Positions 24,814 through 33,758 of a stretch of DNA of 64,000 bases are shown piece by piece. The notes beneath the pieces were generated by a model. That model worked only from the letters and a program-made list of their open reading frames with translations. It was not told the origin of the DNA and did not search any database. The stretch's first letter is position 1. Every line of letters begins with the position of its first letter. A program made the translations under genes and the position numbers. The stretch lies in the NCBI GenBank assembly GCA_016716715.1, contig JADJVE010000001.1, positions 434,001 to 498,000 of the forward strand, given 5' to 3'. The stretch comes from Acidobacteriota bacterium. GTDB taxonomy: Bacteria > Acidobacteriota > Thermoanaerobaculia > UBA5066.

Positions 24814-26347
24814 TCAGCCCTTCCGCGAGCCGAGGAAGCCGGCTGCCGTCAGGGCCAGGCCGAGCAGGACGAGCATCGCGGGTGACAACGCCGGAACGTC
24901 GGGCCGGTCGCCGCCGCCGCCGCCCGGCGTGCCGGTCGGCGTCGCCGTTGCGGTGCTCGTCGCGGTTGCGGTGCTCGTCGCGGTGAAGGTCGCGGTGATC
25001 GTCGGAGTCGACGGCAGCGTGGACGTCGCGGTGCTCGTTGGCGTCTGAGTCGTCGTCTGTGTCGCCGTCGCCGTGGGCGTGTTCGTGATCGTGGGGCTGA
25101 CCGGCGGCGTGTTCGTCGGCGTATTCGTCGGTGTGGGCGTAGCGGTGGGCGTGACCGTGGGGGTGACGGTCGGGGTATTTGTGGGCGTGGGAGTGGGCGT
25201 CGACGTCTGAGTCGCGCTGCCCGTGATCGTGGGGGTGACGGTCGGGGTAATCGTCGGCGTGGGCGTCGGCGTGGGCGTATTGGTCGGCGTGTTCGTGGGG
25301 GTGACCGTCGGCGTGTTCGTCGACGTGGGCGTGTCGGTTGGTGTGTTCGTGGGGGTGACGGTCGGGGTAGTCGTCGGCGTCGGCGTCGGCGTTGGCGTAT
25401 TTGTCGGCGTGTTCGTGGGCGTGACCGTGGGAGTAATCGTCGGTGTGGGTGTCGGCGTGGGCGTGTCGGTAGGCGTGTTCGTGGGCGTGACCGTCGGGGT
25501 CCTCGTCGGCGTCGGAATCGGCGTGGGCGTCGGCGTGTTGGTGGGCGTGTTGGTCGGCGTGTTCGTGGGGGTGACCGTCGGCGTAATCGTCGGCGTGGAC
25601 GTGCTGGTGGGCGTGTTCGTGGGCGTTGGCGTCGGCGTGTCGGTCGGCGTATTCGACGCCGTGAACGTCTGAGTCGCGGTGAACGTCGGCGTGAAGGTCG
25701 GCGTGTCGGTGGGGAGTCGGCGTCGGGGCGAGGATCGCGACGGTGATCGTCTTGCTTCCCGAGACCGCGTCGTCGAAGAGCGGCGCGGTGTGCACGATTC
25801 CGGAGTAATCGACGCGGGCCGTGGCCGTGAGAATGCCGCCGGTCACGTTGATCGGGCAGCCGATCGACGTGAACGTGTGGGACGTTTCCGACGGGGACGA
25901 GAACCCGGTCGCAACGTGGATGGTGTTCGGGAGGTCCGGCTGTCCGCTCGCATTCGGGCAGAAGAAGTCGATGTTGATCGTGTCCGCGTCGCAGGCGAGG
26001 GTCGTCGGCGGATTGCTGCTGACGTTGGACACCGTGATCGTGTACGTCTCGGTCGAGCCGTTCACGACGAAGCCGGTCGGGTTCTGGATCACGATGAGCT
26101 TGACGGCCGTTTCGTTGCAACCCGGCGGTGTCTGCGCGTTCGGCACCCTCGACCGGACCTGGACGACACGGCGAGAGACCTCCCGGCTGCCGGCAGCGGA
26201 GGGGGCTCGGAAAGACCCGCTCTGCGCGCGCGCCTGGTCCGTGCGTTCGACGAGAAAGAGAAGCAGGCCGGCCGCGACGAGCGCGGCGCCGGCGGACTTC
26301 AGAAGGGACGATGACCGTGACGTCCGGGTTCTCGCGCCTGAGCTCAC
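24814..26347 (-). CDS. Exported Thr/Pro-repeat protein with C-terminal VPALS anchor, frameshifted
   Basis: Start at GTG 26347 after GCAGGAGG. Signal-anchor-like N-terminus (LLKSAGAALVAAGLLLFLV), then a beta-sandwich domain (residues about 70-205, KLIVIQNPTGFVVNGSTETYTITVSNVSSN style, CARDB/DUF11-like), then APTPTP. Here the frame breaks at a run of four G on the plus strand (25711-25714). Removing one base continues as PTDTPTFTPTFTATQTFT and an unbroken Thr-Pro repeat to position 24814. In that frame the protein ends with VPALSPAMLVLLGLALTAAG and a basic tail, resembling the IPTL-CTERM type of sorting signal. The uncorrected frame gives an unlikely His/Asp-rich tail. It is a sequencing error, a phase switch or a mutation. 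Confidence 0.7.
24930..25710 (-). repeat. Thr-Pro coding tandem repeat region
   Basis: About 780 bases of degenerate tandem units (plus-strand core GTGGGCGTGACCGTCGGCGT and variants). The minus strand encodes TPT-type repeats with changing spacer residues (TNTPT, TVTPT, TDTPT). It forms the stalk of the protein at 24814-26347. Such tracts are prone to expansion, contraction and slippage. Confidence 0.85.
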
Positions 26348-26604
26348 GAGCGCCTCCTGCCGACACACCTCACGAGGCACCCGGGCGCACCGGCGCGACC
26401 TCGATCTCGGCGTGTGCACGGAATCTACTGCCGCGATGAACGAAACCTCCTGATGCATCGGCACCATGGCCGTACGGCGGTTCCGGACCTAACCGCGACG
26501 CGGCCAGATGTGACTCGTCTCCGGCCCGACCGGCGCCGTCCGTTGATGCAGCTGACTCAGTTGAGGCGCGGGAGCCCACCGTCAGAATCGTTTGAGGGAG
26601 TTCG

Positions 26605-27537
26605 ATGACGAAACGCCGGTTCGTCCTTCACGAAGTCGGGCCGCGCGACGGCCTCCAGGTCGAGAAGCGGACGGTTCCCACGGCGACGAAGCGTGCGTGG
26701 ATCGAGAGGCTCCTCGACTCGGGCGTCGACGTCGTGCAGGCCGGATCGTTCGTCAACCCGGAGAGAGTCCCGCAGATGGCGGACACGGACGAGCTGTTCC
26801 GCCAGCTTGCCGCGCGGCCGGCGGGGAAGGGCGTGCTCTCGGGCCTCGTCCTGAACGAAAAGGGCCTCGACCGCGCGCTCCTCTGCGGCGTCCCGCTCGT
26901 CTGCCTCGGTGTTTCCGCGAGCGACACGCACAGCCGCAAGAACACCGGGATGGGAACGGAGGAGGCGACGCGCCGGATCGTCGCGACCGCGAAGAAGGCC
27001 GTCGAGGCGGGCCGCGCCGTGCAGGTGTCCGTCCAGTCCGCGTTCGGCTGCGGCTTCGAGGGTGCCGTGCCCGAAGAGAGAGTCCTTGCGATCGTGAAGG
27101 AATACCTCGCGGCTGGCTTCCGGCGCATCTCCCTCGCGGACACGGCCGGGCACGCGTACCCCGAGCAGGTCGAGAGGCTCTACGGGGCGATCGCCGCGCT
27201 GGCGCCCGACGCCGAGCCCGCCTGCCACTTCCACGACACGTACGGGCTCGGCATGGCGAACGTCTGGGCCGCGATGCGCTCGGGCGCCGTGTCGTTCGAG
27301 TCCTCGTTCGCCGGGCTCGGGGGCTGCCCGTTCACGAAGGTCGCGGCGGGGAACGTCGCGACCGAGGACCTCGTCGCCGGCTGGCAGCGGTCGGGCCTCC
27401 GTCCCGACGTGAACCTCGGCGCGCTGATCGAGGTCGCCCGTTCGGTCTCGGCGTTCTTCGATCGGGAGATGCCCGGGCGCGTCCACAGGACGGGGCCCGT
27501 GCCGACGGGTCCGAAGAACGCGGAGGTCCCGGCGTGA
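26605..27537 (+). CDS. Hydroxymethylglutaryl-CoA lyase-like enzyme
   Basis: 310 aa, DRE-TIM metallolyase family. Visible: the EVGPRDGLQ start, the metal site HFHDTYG, and the C-terminal loop GGCPFTKVAAGNVATEDL, which in HMG-CoA lyase carries the catalytic Cys. The fold cleaves HMG-CoA or a related 3-hydroxyacyl-CoA to acetyl-CoA plus an acetoacetate-like product in the cytoplasm, as in leucine degradation. The stop overlaps the start of the CoA-transferase gene (GTGA), so the pair acts in one pathway. GAGGGAG precedes the ATG. Exact substrate not certain. Confidence 0.88.
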   Translation: MTKRRFVLHEVGPRDGLQVEKRTVPTATKRAWIERLLDSGVDVVQAGSFVNPERVPQMADTDELFRQLAARPAGKGVLSGLVLNEKGLDRALLCGVPLVCLGVSASDTHSRKNTGMGTEEATRRIVATAKKAVEAGRAVQVSVQSAFGCGFEGAVPEERVLAIVKEYLAAGFRRISLADTAGHAYPEQVERLYGAIAALAPDAEPACHFHDTYGLGMANVWAAMRSGAVSFESSFAGLGGCPFTKVAAGNVATEDLVAGWQRSGLRPDVNLGALIEVARSVSAFFDREMPGRVHRTGPVPTGPKNAEVPA

Positions 27538-28733
27538 CGAAGAGAGCGCTCGAGGGAGTCCGCGTCCTGGACCTGACGAACGTCCTGTCCGGCCCGTACG
27601 CGACGCTGCACCTTTCGCTCCTCGGCGCCGAGGTGATCAAGATCGAGAACCCGGCGGACGGCGACCTCGCGCGAAAGCTCGGCAACGTCCCGAAGCTCAA
27701 CAAGGAGCTGATGGGGACGAGCTTCCTCGCGCAGAACGCGAACAAGAAGTCGATCACGCTGAACCTGAAGAAGAAGGAAGCGAAGGAGATCTTCCTCAAG
27801 CTCGTCGCGGGGGCCGACGCCGTCGTCGAGAACTTCCGCCCCGGCGTCATGACGCGTCTCGGCGTGGGCTGGGACGCGATGCGCGCCGTAAACCCGCGCC
27901 TCGTCTACTGCGCGATCTCGGGCTTCGGGCAGGACGGGCCCGACGCGGACAAGCCCGCGTACGACCAGATCATCCAGGGCCTCTCCGGCACCATGTCCGT
28001 GAACGGCGACGAGCGCCTCAACCCGCTCCGCTGCGGCTTCCCCGTCTGCGACACGGTCGGCGGGCTCACGGCGGCGTTCGCGATCATGACGGCCCTCTAC
28101 CACCGCGAGCGAACGGGCGAGGGGCAGATGATCGACGTCGCGCTCCTCGACGCGGTCATGCCGCTCATGGGCTGGGTCGCGGCGAACCTCCTGATCGGCG
28201 GGCAGCAGCCGGTCCTCATGGGGAACGACAACTTCACCGCCGCGCCGAGCGGCGTGTTCCGGACGGGCGACGGGTTCATCAACATCGCGGCGAACAAGCA
28301 GGAGCAATGGGAGTCGGTCTGCGACGCTCTCGGCGTTTCTGAACTGAAGACGGACGAGAGGTTCGCCGAGCGCGACACGCGCAAGAAGAACCGCAGGGAG
28401 CTGACGCCACTCCTCGAGGCGAAGCTCGCGGGAAAGACGACGAAGGACTGGGTCGCGATCCTGAACGCGAGGGACGTCCCGTCGGGCGAGATCCTCGGGC
28501 TCGACGAGGCGCTCCACCAGCCGCAGGTCGTTCACCGAGGGACGCTGCAGACGGTCGACGCGCCCGGCATTGGGCCGATTCCGCTCTTCAACCTCCCGGC
28601 GCTCTTCGGCGCGACGCCGGCCGCCGTCGAGGCGCCGCCGCCGCGCCTCGGAGCGCACACGGCCGAGATCCTCGGCCGGCTCGGCTACTCCGACGACGCT
28701 CTCACAGAACTCAGGCGAAACGGCGTCATCTGA
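27534..28733 (+). CDS. Family III CoA-transferase (CaiB/BaiF/Frc type)
   Basis: 399 aa beginning at GTG 27534, overlapping the lyase stop by four bases. Family marks: GVRVLDLTNVLSGPYATLHLSLLGAEVIKIE at the N-terminus, the VVENFRPGVMTRLG region, and the candidate catalytic Asp in CDTVGGLTAAF. C-terminal FNLPALFG and GAHTAEIL fit too. It moves CoA between carboxylic acids. Beside an HMG-CoA lyase, candidates are a succinyl-CoA:dicarboxylate (HMG, glutarate or itaconate-like) transferase that feeds the lyase. That pairing is inference. Confidence 0.9.
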   Translation: MTKRALEGVRVLDLTNVLSGPYATLHLSLLGAEVIKIENPADGDLARKLGNVPKLNKELMGTSFLAQNANKKSITLNLKKKEAKEIFLKLVAGADAVVENFRPGVMTRLGVGWDAMRAVNPRLVYCAISGFGQDGPDADKPAYDQIIQGLSGTMSVNGDERLNPLRCGFPVCDTVGGLTAAFAIMTALYHRERTGEGQMIDVALLDAVMPLMGWVAANLLIGGQQPVLMGNDNFTAAPSGVFRTGDGFINIAANKQEQWESVCDALGVSELKTDERFAERDTRKKNRRELTPLLEAKLAGKTTKDWVAILNARDVPSGEILGLDEALHQPQVVHRGTLQTVDAPGIGPIPLFNLPALFGATPAAVEAPPPRLGAHTAEILGRLGYSDDALTELRRNGVI

Positions 28734-28767
28734 CGCCTCTCGAACGGTGACAATGCAGGAGGGTTCG

Positions 28768-29595
28768 ATGACGAAGACCGGGCTCGCGATTCTCGTGGTC
28801 CTTCTCGGCTCCGGAGTCGCACTCGCGGCAAAGCCCGACAGGGCGGGATGCACCGATCACGCGCTCTTCCCGACGCGGATGCCGAACTACCGCATCGGGT
28901 CGTGCGAGGTGAAGGAGTTCGACGCGTACACGTTCCGCGTCACCGGCGGGAAGAAGCAGAGGGTCGAGGGGAAGTTCACGTTCATCACGTATGTGGTCGA
29001 CGACCGCAAGGACGACCAGTCCGGGCTCGCCGTCGTCCGCAACTACGAGAACGCGCTGAAGAAGATCGGGGGCACGGTGCAGGGAACCGACTCCCAGCGA
29101 TGGGTCACCCTTTCGGCGGTCGTCGACGGAAAGGAAGTCTGGGCCGAGGCCGAGAAAGGGAACTCGGCGATCTGGCTTCGCATCGTCGAGAAGCAGTCCA
29201 TGGAGCAGCACGTCGTCGCGGACGCGGCGTCCTTCGGGAACGACCTCAAGGCGGCGGGGCACGTCGCCGTCGAGGGAATCTACTTCGACACGGCCAAGTC
29301 GGTTCTCAAGCCGGAGTCGACTCCGGCCCTGAAGGAAGTCGCGAAGCTCCTGGCGGCCGATCCGGCGCTGAAGCTCTGGGTCGTCGGGCACACGGACGCG
29401 ATCGGGGCGGTCGACGGCAACATGAAGCTCTCGCAGGCGCGGGCCGAGGCCGTCGTCGCGGCGCTGACGACCGTGCACGGAGTCGCGGCTGCGCGGCTGA
29501 AGGGCTACGGCGTCGGGCCGCTCGCCCCGATCGCCACGAACGACAACGAGGAGGGGCGCGCGAAGAACCGCCGCGTGGAGCTCGTCCGGCAGTAG
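28768..29595 (+). CDS. OmpA-domain exported protein
   Basis: 275 aa with signal peptide (MTKTGLAILVVLLGSGVALAA). The N-terminal domain (about 25-150) contains DHALFPTRMPNYRIGSCEVKEF and resembles small DUF4892-like outer-membrane proteins. The C-terminus (about 165-275) is an OmpA peptidoglycan-binding domain: IYFDTAKSVLKPES, VVGHTDAIGAVDGNMKLSQARAEAV and NRRVELVRQ. It likely links the outer membrane or periplasm to the cell wall. AGGAGGG precedes the ATG. It sits between the CoA-transferase gene and the transporter operon. Confidence 0.88.
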   Translation: MTKTGLAILVVLLGSGVALAAKPDRAGCTDHALFPTRMPNYRIGSCEVKEFDAYTFRVTGGKKQRVEGKFTFITYVVDDRKDDQSGLAVVRNYENALKKIGGTVQGTDSQRWVTLSAVVDGKEVWAEAEKGNSAIWLRIVEKQSMEQHVVADAASFGNDLKAAGHVAVEGIYFDTAKSVLKPESTPALKEVAKLLAADPALKLWVVGHTDAIGAVDGNMKLSQARAEAVVAALTTVHGVAAARLKGYGVGPLAPIATNDNEEGRAKNRRVELVRQ

Positions 29596-29656
29596 GGCGC
29601 CGCGCAGGGCGCGCGAGCGGCGCGGCAAGCGCGCGCTACACTCAAGTGACCGAAGC

Positions 29657-31078
29657 GTGATGAGCGACGCAACCCAGGCGCCCGAGCGCCGCATCCGCAT
29701 GCCCCACACCCTCGTGATCGTGGGGAGCCTCATCGTCTTCGTCCTCGTCCTGTCCTGGCTCGTGCCCTCGGGCACCTACCAGACGATGGAGAAGGCGGGC
29801 CGGCAGGTGACGATCCCCGGCACTTACCAGCGCGTCGCGAAGGTCGTCCTCGGCCCGCAGTGGCTCGTCATCGCGCCGATCCGCGGCTTCCTCGACGGCT
29901 CGCTCATCATCGCCTTCCTCATCCTGATCGGCGGCGCGTTCAACGTCATCCAGACGACGGGCATCGTCGAGCTCGGCATCCGCAGGATCACGGCGGCGCT
30001 CGCGTCGAGGCCGCGCCTCGAGAAGCTGATGGTCCCGGTGCTCATGACGATTTTCTCGCTCGCGGGATCCGTCTTCGGCATGTCCGAGGAGGTCATCCCG
30101 TTCATCCTCATCTGCGTCCCGCTCGCCCTCTCGCTCGGGTACGACTCGATCGTCGGCGTCTCGATTCCCTTCCTCGGCGCGGCGGCGGGGTTCGGCGCGG
30201 CCTTCTTCAACCCGTTCACGGTCGGCCTCGCGCAGGGGCTGGTCGGGCTGCCGCTCTACTCCGGTCTCGGCTACCGGGTGATCACGTGGTTCGTCTGCAC
30301 GGGTGTGATCGTCGGGTGGGTGATGGTCTACGCCGCGCGCGTCAAGCGCCGGCCGGAGTCCAGCCCCGTGTACGCGCTGGACCAGGCTCGCGACCGGAGC
30401 GCGTTCGACGCGAGCGCGCCGCCCGAGCCCTGGACCTTCCGGCGGATCCTCGTGGTCGTCCTCTTCCTTGCGGGCATGGTCGCGCTCGTGTGGGGAATCC
30501 TGCAGGCGCAGTGGTTCATCGAGGAGATCGGCGCGCTGTTTCTTGCGATGGGCCTCCTGATGGGCGCCGTCGCGGGCCTCAAGCCCGACGAGATCGCGAC
30601 GAGCTTCGTCGCGGGCGCGAAGGACATGGTCAACGTCACGCTGATCATCGCGTGCGGGCGTGCGCTCCTCATCATCGCGCGCGAGGCGAGGGTGCTCGAC
30701 ACGATCCTCTACGCCAGCTCGGGCGTCATCTCCATGCTGCCGACGGTCGTGGCCGCGCAGGTGATGTTCGTCGTCCAGGCGGTCATCAACTTCTTCATCC
30801 ATTCCGGGACGGCGCAGGCCGCCCTCACGATGCCCATCATGGCGCCGCTCGCCGACCTCGTCGGGCTCACGCGCCAGACGACGGTGTACGCGTACCAGCT
30901 CTGCGAGCTCATCAACCCGATCCTGCCGACGTCCGCCGTCACGATGGGCGTCCTCGGGATGGCGAAGATCCCGTGGGAGACGTGGGCGCGCTGGTTCCTG
31001 CCGCTGATGCTGACGCTGTGCGCCCTCTCGTTTCTCCTGCTGGTTCCGCCGGTCCTGATGCATTGGGGGCCGTTCTAG
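29657..31078 (+). CDS. YfcC/DcuC-superfamily membrane transporter
   Basis: 473 aa, about twelve hydrophobic segments. The pattern FSLAGSVFGMSEEVIPFI, PFLGAAAGFGAAFFNPFTVGLAQ and FFIHSGTAQAALTMPIMAPLADL matches the YfcC family (COG1288), secondary carriers related to C4-dicarboxylate and basic amino acid transporters. GTG 29657 or the adjacent ATG 29660 may be the start. The stop is directly followed by the ATG of an M14 peptidase and then by two more genes in overlap. A role in taking up peptides or amino acids released by those enzymes is inferred. Confidence 0.87.
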   Translation: MMSDATQAPERRIRMPHTLVIVGSLIVFVLVLSWLVPSGTYQTMEKAGRQVTIPGTYQRVAKVVLGPQWLVIAPIRGFLDGSLIIAFLILIGGAFNVIQTTGIVELGIRRITAALASRPRLEKLMVPVLMTIFSLAGSVFGMSEEVIPFILICVPLALSLGYDSIVGVSIPFLGAAAGFGAAFFNPFTVGLAQGLVGLPLYSGLGYRVITWFVCTGVIVGWVMVYAARVKRRPESSPVYALDQARDRSAFDASAPPEPWTFRRILVVVLFLAGMVALVWGILQAQWFIEEIGALFLAMGLLMGAVAGLKPDEIATSFVAGAKDMVNVTLIIACGRALLIIAREARVLDTILYASSGVISMLPTVVAAQVMFVVQAVINFFIHSGTAQAALTMPIMAPLADLVGLTRQTTVYAYQLCELINPILPTSAVTMGVLGMAKIPWETWARWFLPLMLTLCALSFLLLVPPVLMHWGPF

Positions 31079-32572
31079 ATGGTGTCTTTCGCTCGGCTTC
31101 TCCTCGCCGCCGCCCTGTCCGCCGGGGAGCCCGGCGTCCTTCCCGAGAACCACCACAAGCTCGAGAAGACGGTCTCCTACGCGCAGATGGAGGCGTTCCT
31201 CGGCTCCGTCGACGGCAAGGGCCCGGTTCGCGTATCGGTGGAGGGCCGCACCGCGCAGGGACGCGCCGTGTATCTCGTTCACCTGTCGACCGCGCCGCCG
31301 GGCGCGGCGCCCGCATGGAAGGTCCTCTTCTACGCGCAGCAGCACGGCGACGAGATCTCCGGCAAGGACGCGCTTCTCTATCTCATCCGGGAGATCGCGC
31401 GGAAGCCGTCGCTCCTGCCGCCGGACGTGGACCTCTGGATCCTGCCGATGATGAATCCCGACGGCGCGGAGGCCGGGACGCGCCGCAACGCCGCCGGCGC
31501 GGACCTCAACCGCGACCACATCGCGCTCGAGCAACCGGAGACACAGGCCCTCCACCGCGTCGTCCGCCGCGTGCGGCCCCACGTTGCGGTGGACTCCCAC
31601 GAGTTCGGCCGCGACCCGAAGGCGTGGCGGGCGAAGGGCTGGCGGAAGTGGCCCGACATCACGATGGACGGGCTGAACAACCCGCTCTTCGATCGCAGCA
31701 TCGTCGCGGCGGCAAAACGCTGGGTCGACGAGGCGGCCGCCGCCGAAGCGGACGCGGGCCACCCCTTCCTGCGCTACTGGGTGGGCGAGCCGCCGCCGGA
31801 CGGCGAGCAGCGCCACTCGGCGCCCGACGTCGACAGCGGCCTGAACGCCGTCGGAATGTACGGCGGCCTCTCCTTCATCATCGAGGCGGCCGCGTTCGAG
31901 AGCGGCGCGCCCGCCGGAGACCTCGGAAATCGCGTGGACGCGTACCTCGTCCTCTACCGCCGCTTCCTGTCGGGCGGCAGCCGCCGCGCGGAGGACCTCG
32001 CCGCGATCACGCGCGCGCGGACGAGGCCTCTTCCCGCGTTCCTTCCGACGAACTATCTCTGGGTGAACCCGGGCGCGAAGGTGACGGAGTTCCCCGTCGT
32101 CGAGGCGTCGACGGGCCGCGTCCTCAAGGTCCCGACCGCGAACCTGATGACGGAGATGGCGGTCAAGACGACGGTTCCGACGCCGCTGGGCTACGCGGTC
32201 GTCCCCGGGGCCGCCGAGGTGTTCAAGCCCGTGCTCGAGAGGCACGGGATTCCGTTCGAGACTCTCGCCGCGTCGCGCACGGTGAGCGCTGAGACCTCGA
32301 CGCTGCTCCGCGTCGAGGACACGTTCGACGAGGTCTACAGCCGGTACGCGGGGCGCCAGATCGTCCGCCGCGGCGAGGCGCGGACGGCCGAACTCGGGGC
32401 GGGAAGTCTCTGGATCCCGCTCGAGGGCGAGGCCGCCGTGCGGGCCGCGCTCGTCCTCGAGCCGGCTGCGCTCTACGGCCTCTACGAATATCCGCAGTTC
32501 CGCGCTCTCGCCGGGAAGGACGGGACGCTCCCGGTCCTGCGCGTCGTCCGTCCCGAGGCCACGATCCCGTGA
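31079..32572 (+). CDS. Secreted M14 (zinc carboxypeptidase) family peptidase (1)
   Basis: 497 aa with a short signal peptide (MVSFARLLLAAALSAG). Zinc ligands His89 and Glu92 lie in AQQHGDE; MMNPDGAEAG and LNRDH follow. The third zinc His is in VDSHEF, and the catalytic Glu is probably in FIIEAAAF. About 150 C-terminal residues form an accessory domain. The ATG follows the transporter stop with no gap, and the stop overlaps the next GTG by four bases. It would release C-terminal residues from peptides in the periplasm or outside. A second M14 gene is at 49129. Confidence 0.88.
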   Translation: MVSFARLLLAAALSAGEPGVLPENHHKLEKTVSYAQMEAFLGSVDGKGPVRVSVEGRTAQGRAVYLVHLSTAPPGAAPAWKVLFYAQQHGDEISGKDALLYLIREIARKPSLLPPDVDLWILPMMNPDGAEAGTRRNAAGADLNRDHIALEQPETQALHRVVRRVRPHVAVDSHEFGRDPKAWRAKGWRKWPDITMDGLNNPLFDRSIVAAAKRWVDEAAAAEADAGHPFLRYWVGEPPPDGEQRHSAPDVDSGLNAVGMYGGLSFIIEAAAFESGAPAGDLGNRVDAYLVLYRRFLSGGSRRAEDLAAITRARTRPLPAFLPTNYLWVNPGAKVTEFPVVEASTGRVLKVPTANLMTEMAVKTTVPTPLGYAVVPGAAEVFKPVLERHGIPFETLAASRTVSAETSTLLRVEDTFDEVYSRYAGRQIVRRGEARTAELGAGSLWIPLEGEAAVRAALVLEPAALYGLYEYPQFRALAGKDGTLPVLRVVRPEATIP

Positions 32573-33717
32573 CGCGCAGCTCGGCGGCGCTCGACGCCCT
32601 GCTCCTGGAAGAGGTTCCCTCGATCGACCGCGTCGACCTCGTCCTCGTGAGGCTGCCGTTCGTCAGCCCGTTCGCGATCTCGACGGCCGTCTGGACGACG
32701 AAGGACGCGCTGCTGCTCCGGCTCGAGTCCGGCGGCGTCACGGGATGGGGCGAGTGCGTCGCCGATCCCGACCCGTTCTACGCGGCCGAGACGACGACGA
32801 CCGCGCGGCACATCCTCAAGGACTTCCTCCTGCCGCTCGTCGCGCCCGGAATCACGCTCGGCGAGCTCGAGCGACGGATGCGCCACGTGCGCGGGAACGC
32901 GATGGCGCGCGCCACGCTGGAGAATGCCGTCCTCGACCTCATTGCGAAGGCAAAGGGCGTCCCGCTCCACGCGCTGCTCGGTGCGCCGCGGAAGAAGATC
33001 ATGTCCGGCATCAGCATCGGCCTTCAGGAATCGCCCGCCGCGCTCGTCGCGGCCGTTGCGGACGCGGTCGCGAAGAAGTACCACCGCGTCAAGATGAAGA
33101 TCCAGAAAGGCAAGGACCTCGACTACGTGCGCGCGGTGCGAGAGAGGTTTCCGAGCCTTCCGCTCATGGTGGACGCGAACGGCGACTACCGGCTCGACGA
33201 CGCGGCGCACCTCGCCGGGCTCGACGCGTTCGGCCTCACGATGATCGAGCAGCCGCTGTCGTACAGCGACATCTATCAGCATGCGCTGTTGCAGAAGTCC
33301 CTCAAGACTCCGCTCTGCCTCGACGAGTCGATCCACTCTCTCGACGACGCCGCGGCCGCGATCGCGCTCGGCGGCTGCCGGATCCTCAACCTCAAGCAGG
33401 GCCGGGTCGGCGGAATCCTCGAGTCGATGCGCATCCTCGAGCACGCGGCGGCGCGCGAGGTCCCGGTCTGGTCGGGAGGGATGGACGAGACGGGCATCGG
33501 GCGCGCGGTCAACATCCACCTGCAGACGCTGGACGGCTTCACGCTGCCGGGGGACACCTCCGAGACGAGCCGCTATTTCCACGAGGACCTCGTCGAGCCA
33601 GGCGTCGTCCTCGACGCCGAAGGGTTCATCGACGTGCCGGAAGGGCCGGGCTTCGGCGCGCGCGTCGTCGAGGAACGGCTCGCACATTTGAAGCTGTCGG
33701 AAGAGAGAATTCTTTGA
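32569..33717 (+). CDS. Enolase-superfamily enzyme (OSBS / N-acylamino acid racemase / dipeptide epimerase group)
   Basis: 382 aa from GTG 32569, overlapping the peptidase stop. Muconate-lactonising-subgroup marks: the Lys pair in VKMKIQKGKD, metal ligands in MVDANGDY, MIEQPLSYSDI and CLDESIHS, and the second catalytic Lys in NLKQGRVGG. The C-terminal SGGMDETGIGRAVNIHLQTL and GDTSETSRYFHEDL resemble MenC/N-acylamino acid racemases more than Ala-Glu epimerases. No other menaquinone gene is near; the neighbours are two peptidases and a carrier. Racemisation of an N-acylated or dipeptide amino acid is therefore more likely than o-succinylbenzoate synthesis. Confidence 0.85.
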   Translation: MTRSSAALDALLLEEVPSIDRVDLVLVRLPFVSPFAISTAVWTTKDALLLRLESGGVTGWGECVADPDPFYAAETTTTARHILKDFLLPLVAPGITLGELERRMRHVRGNAMARATLENAVLDLIAKAKGVPLHALLGAPRKKIMSGISIGLQESPAALVAAVADAVAKKYHRVKMKIQKGKDLDYVRAVRERFPSLPLMVDANGDYRLDDAAHLAGLDAFGLTMIEQPLSYSDIYQHALLQKSLKTPLCLDESIHSLDDAAAAIALGGCRILNLKQGRVGGILESMRILEHAAAREVPVWSGGMDETGIGRAVNIHLQTLDGFTLPGDTSETSRYFHEDLVEPGVVLDAEGFIDVPEGPGFGARVVEERLAHLKLSEERIL

Positions 33718-33754
33718 AAGTAAGAGGAAGAGAAGATTCTTTGAAGGTGAAGAG
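33699..33754 (+). repeat. Two tandem copies of a short AT-rich repeat
   Basis: Two adjacent copies of GGAAGAGA..ATTCTTTGAA (33699-33726 and 33726-33754) run across the stop of the enolase-superfamily gene and up to the start of the M28 gene. A partly inverted partner, CTTCACCTTCTAAG, follows at 33854-33867. A third direct copy with its own inverted partner is inside the gene at 55417. The composition is markedly lower in G+C than the surroundings. Confidence 0.6.
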
Positions 33755-33758
33755 AGGG

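Noticed and set aside
25223..25672. Plus-strand frame with Gly-Val repeats (GVTVGVIVGV type)
   Set aside because: Antisense of the Thr-Pro repeat; no ribosome site or flanking domain. The repeat is explained by the minus-strand gene.
24930..25710. CRISPR-like array in the repeat region
   Set aside because: Units are short, degenerate and code for Thr-Pro; there are no unique spacers of constant length and no cas genes.
32569..33717. MenC (o-succinylbenzoate synthase) for menaquinone synthesis
   Set aside because: The sequence fits the subgroup, but no other men gene is near and the neighbours are peptidases and a carrier. Left as a group-level call.
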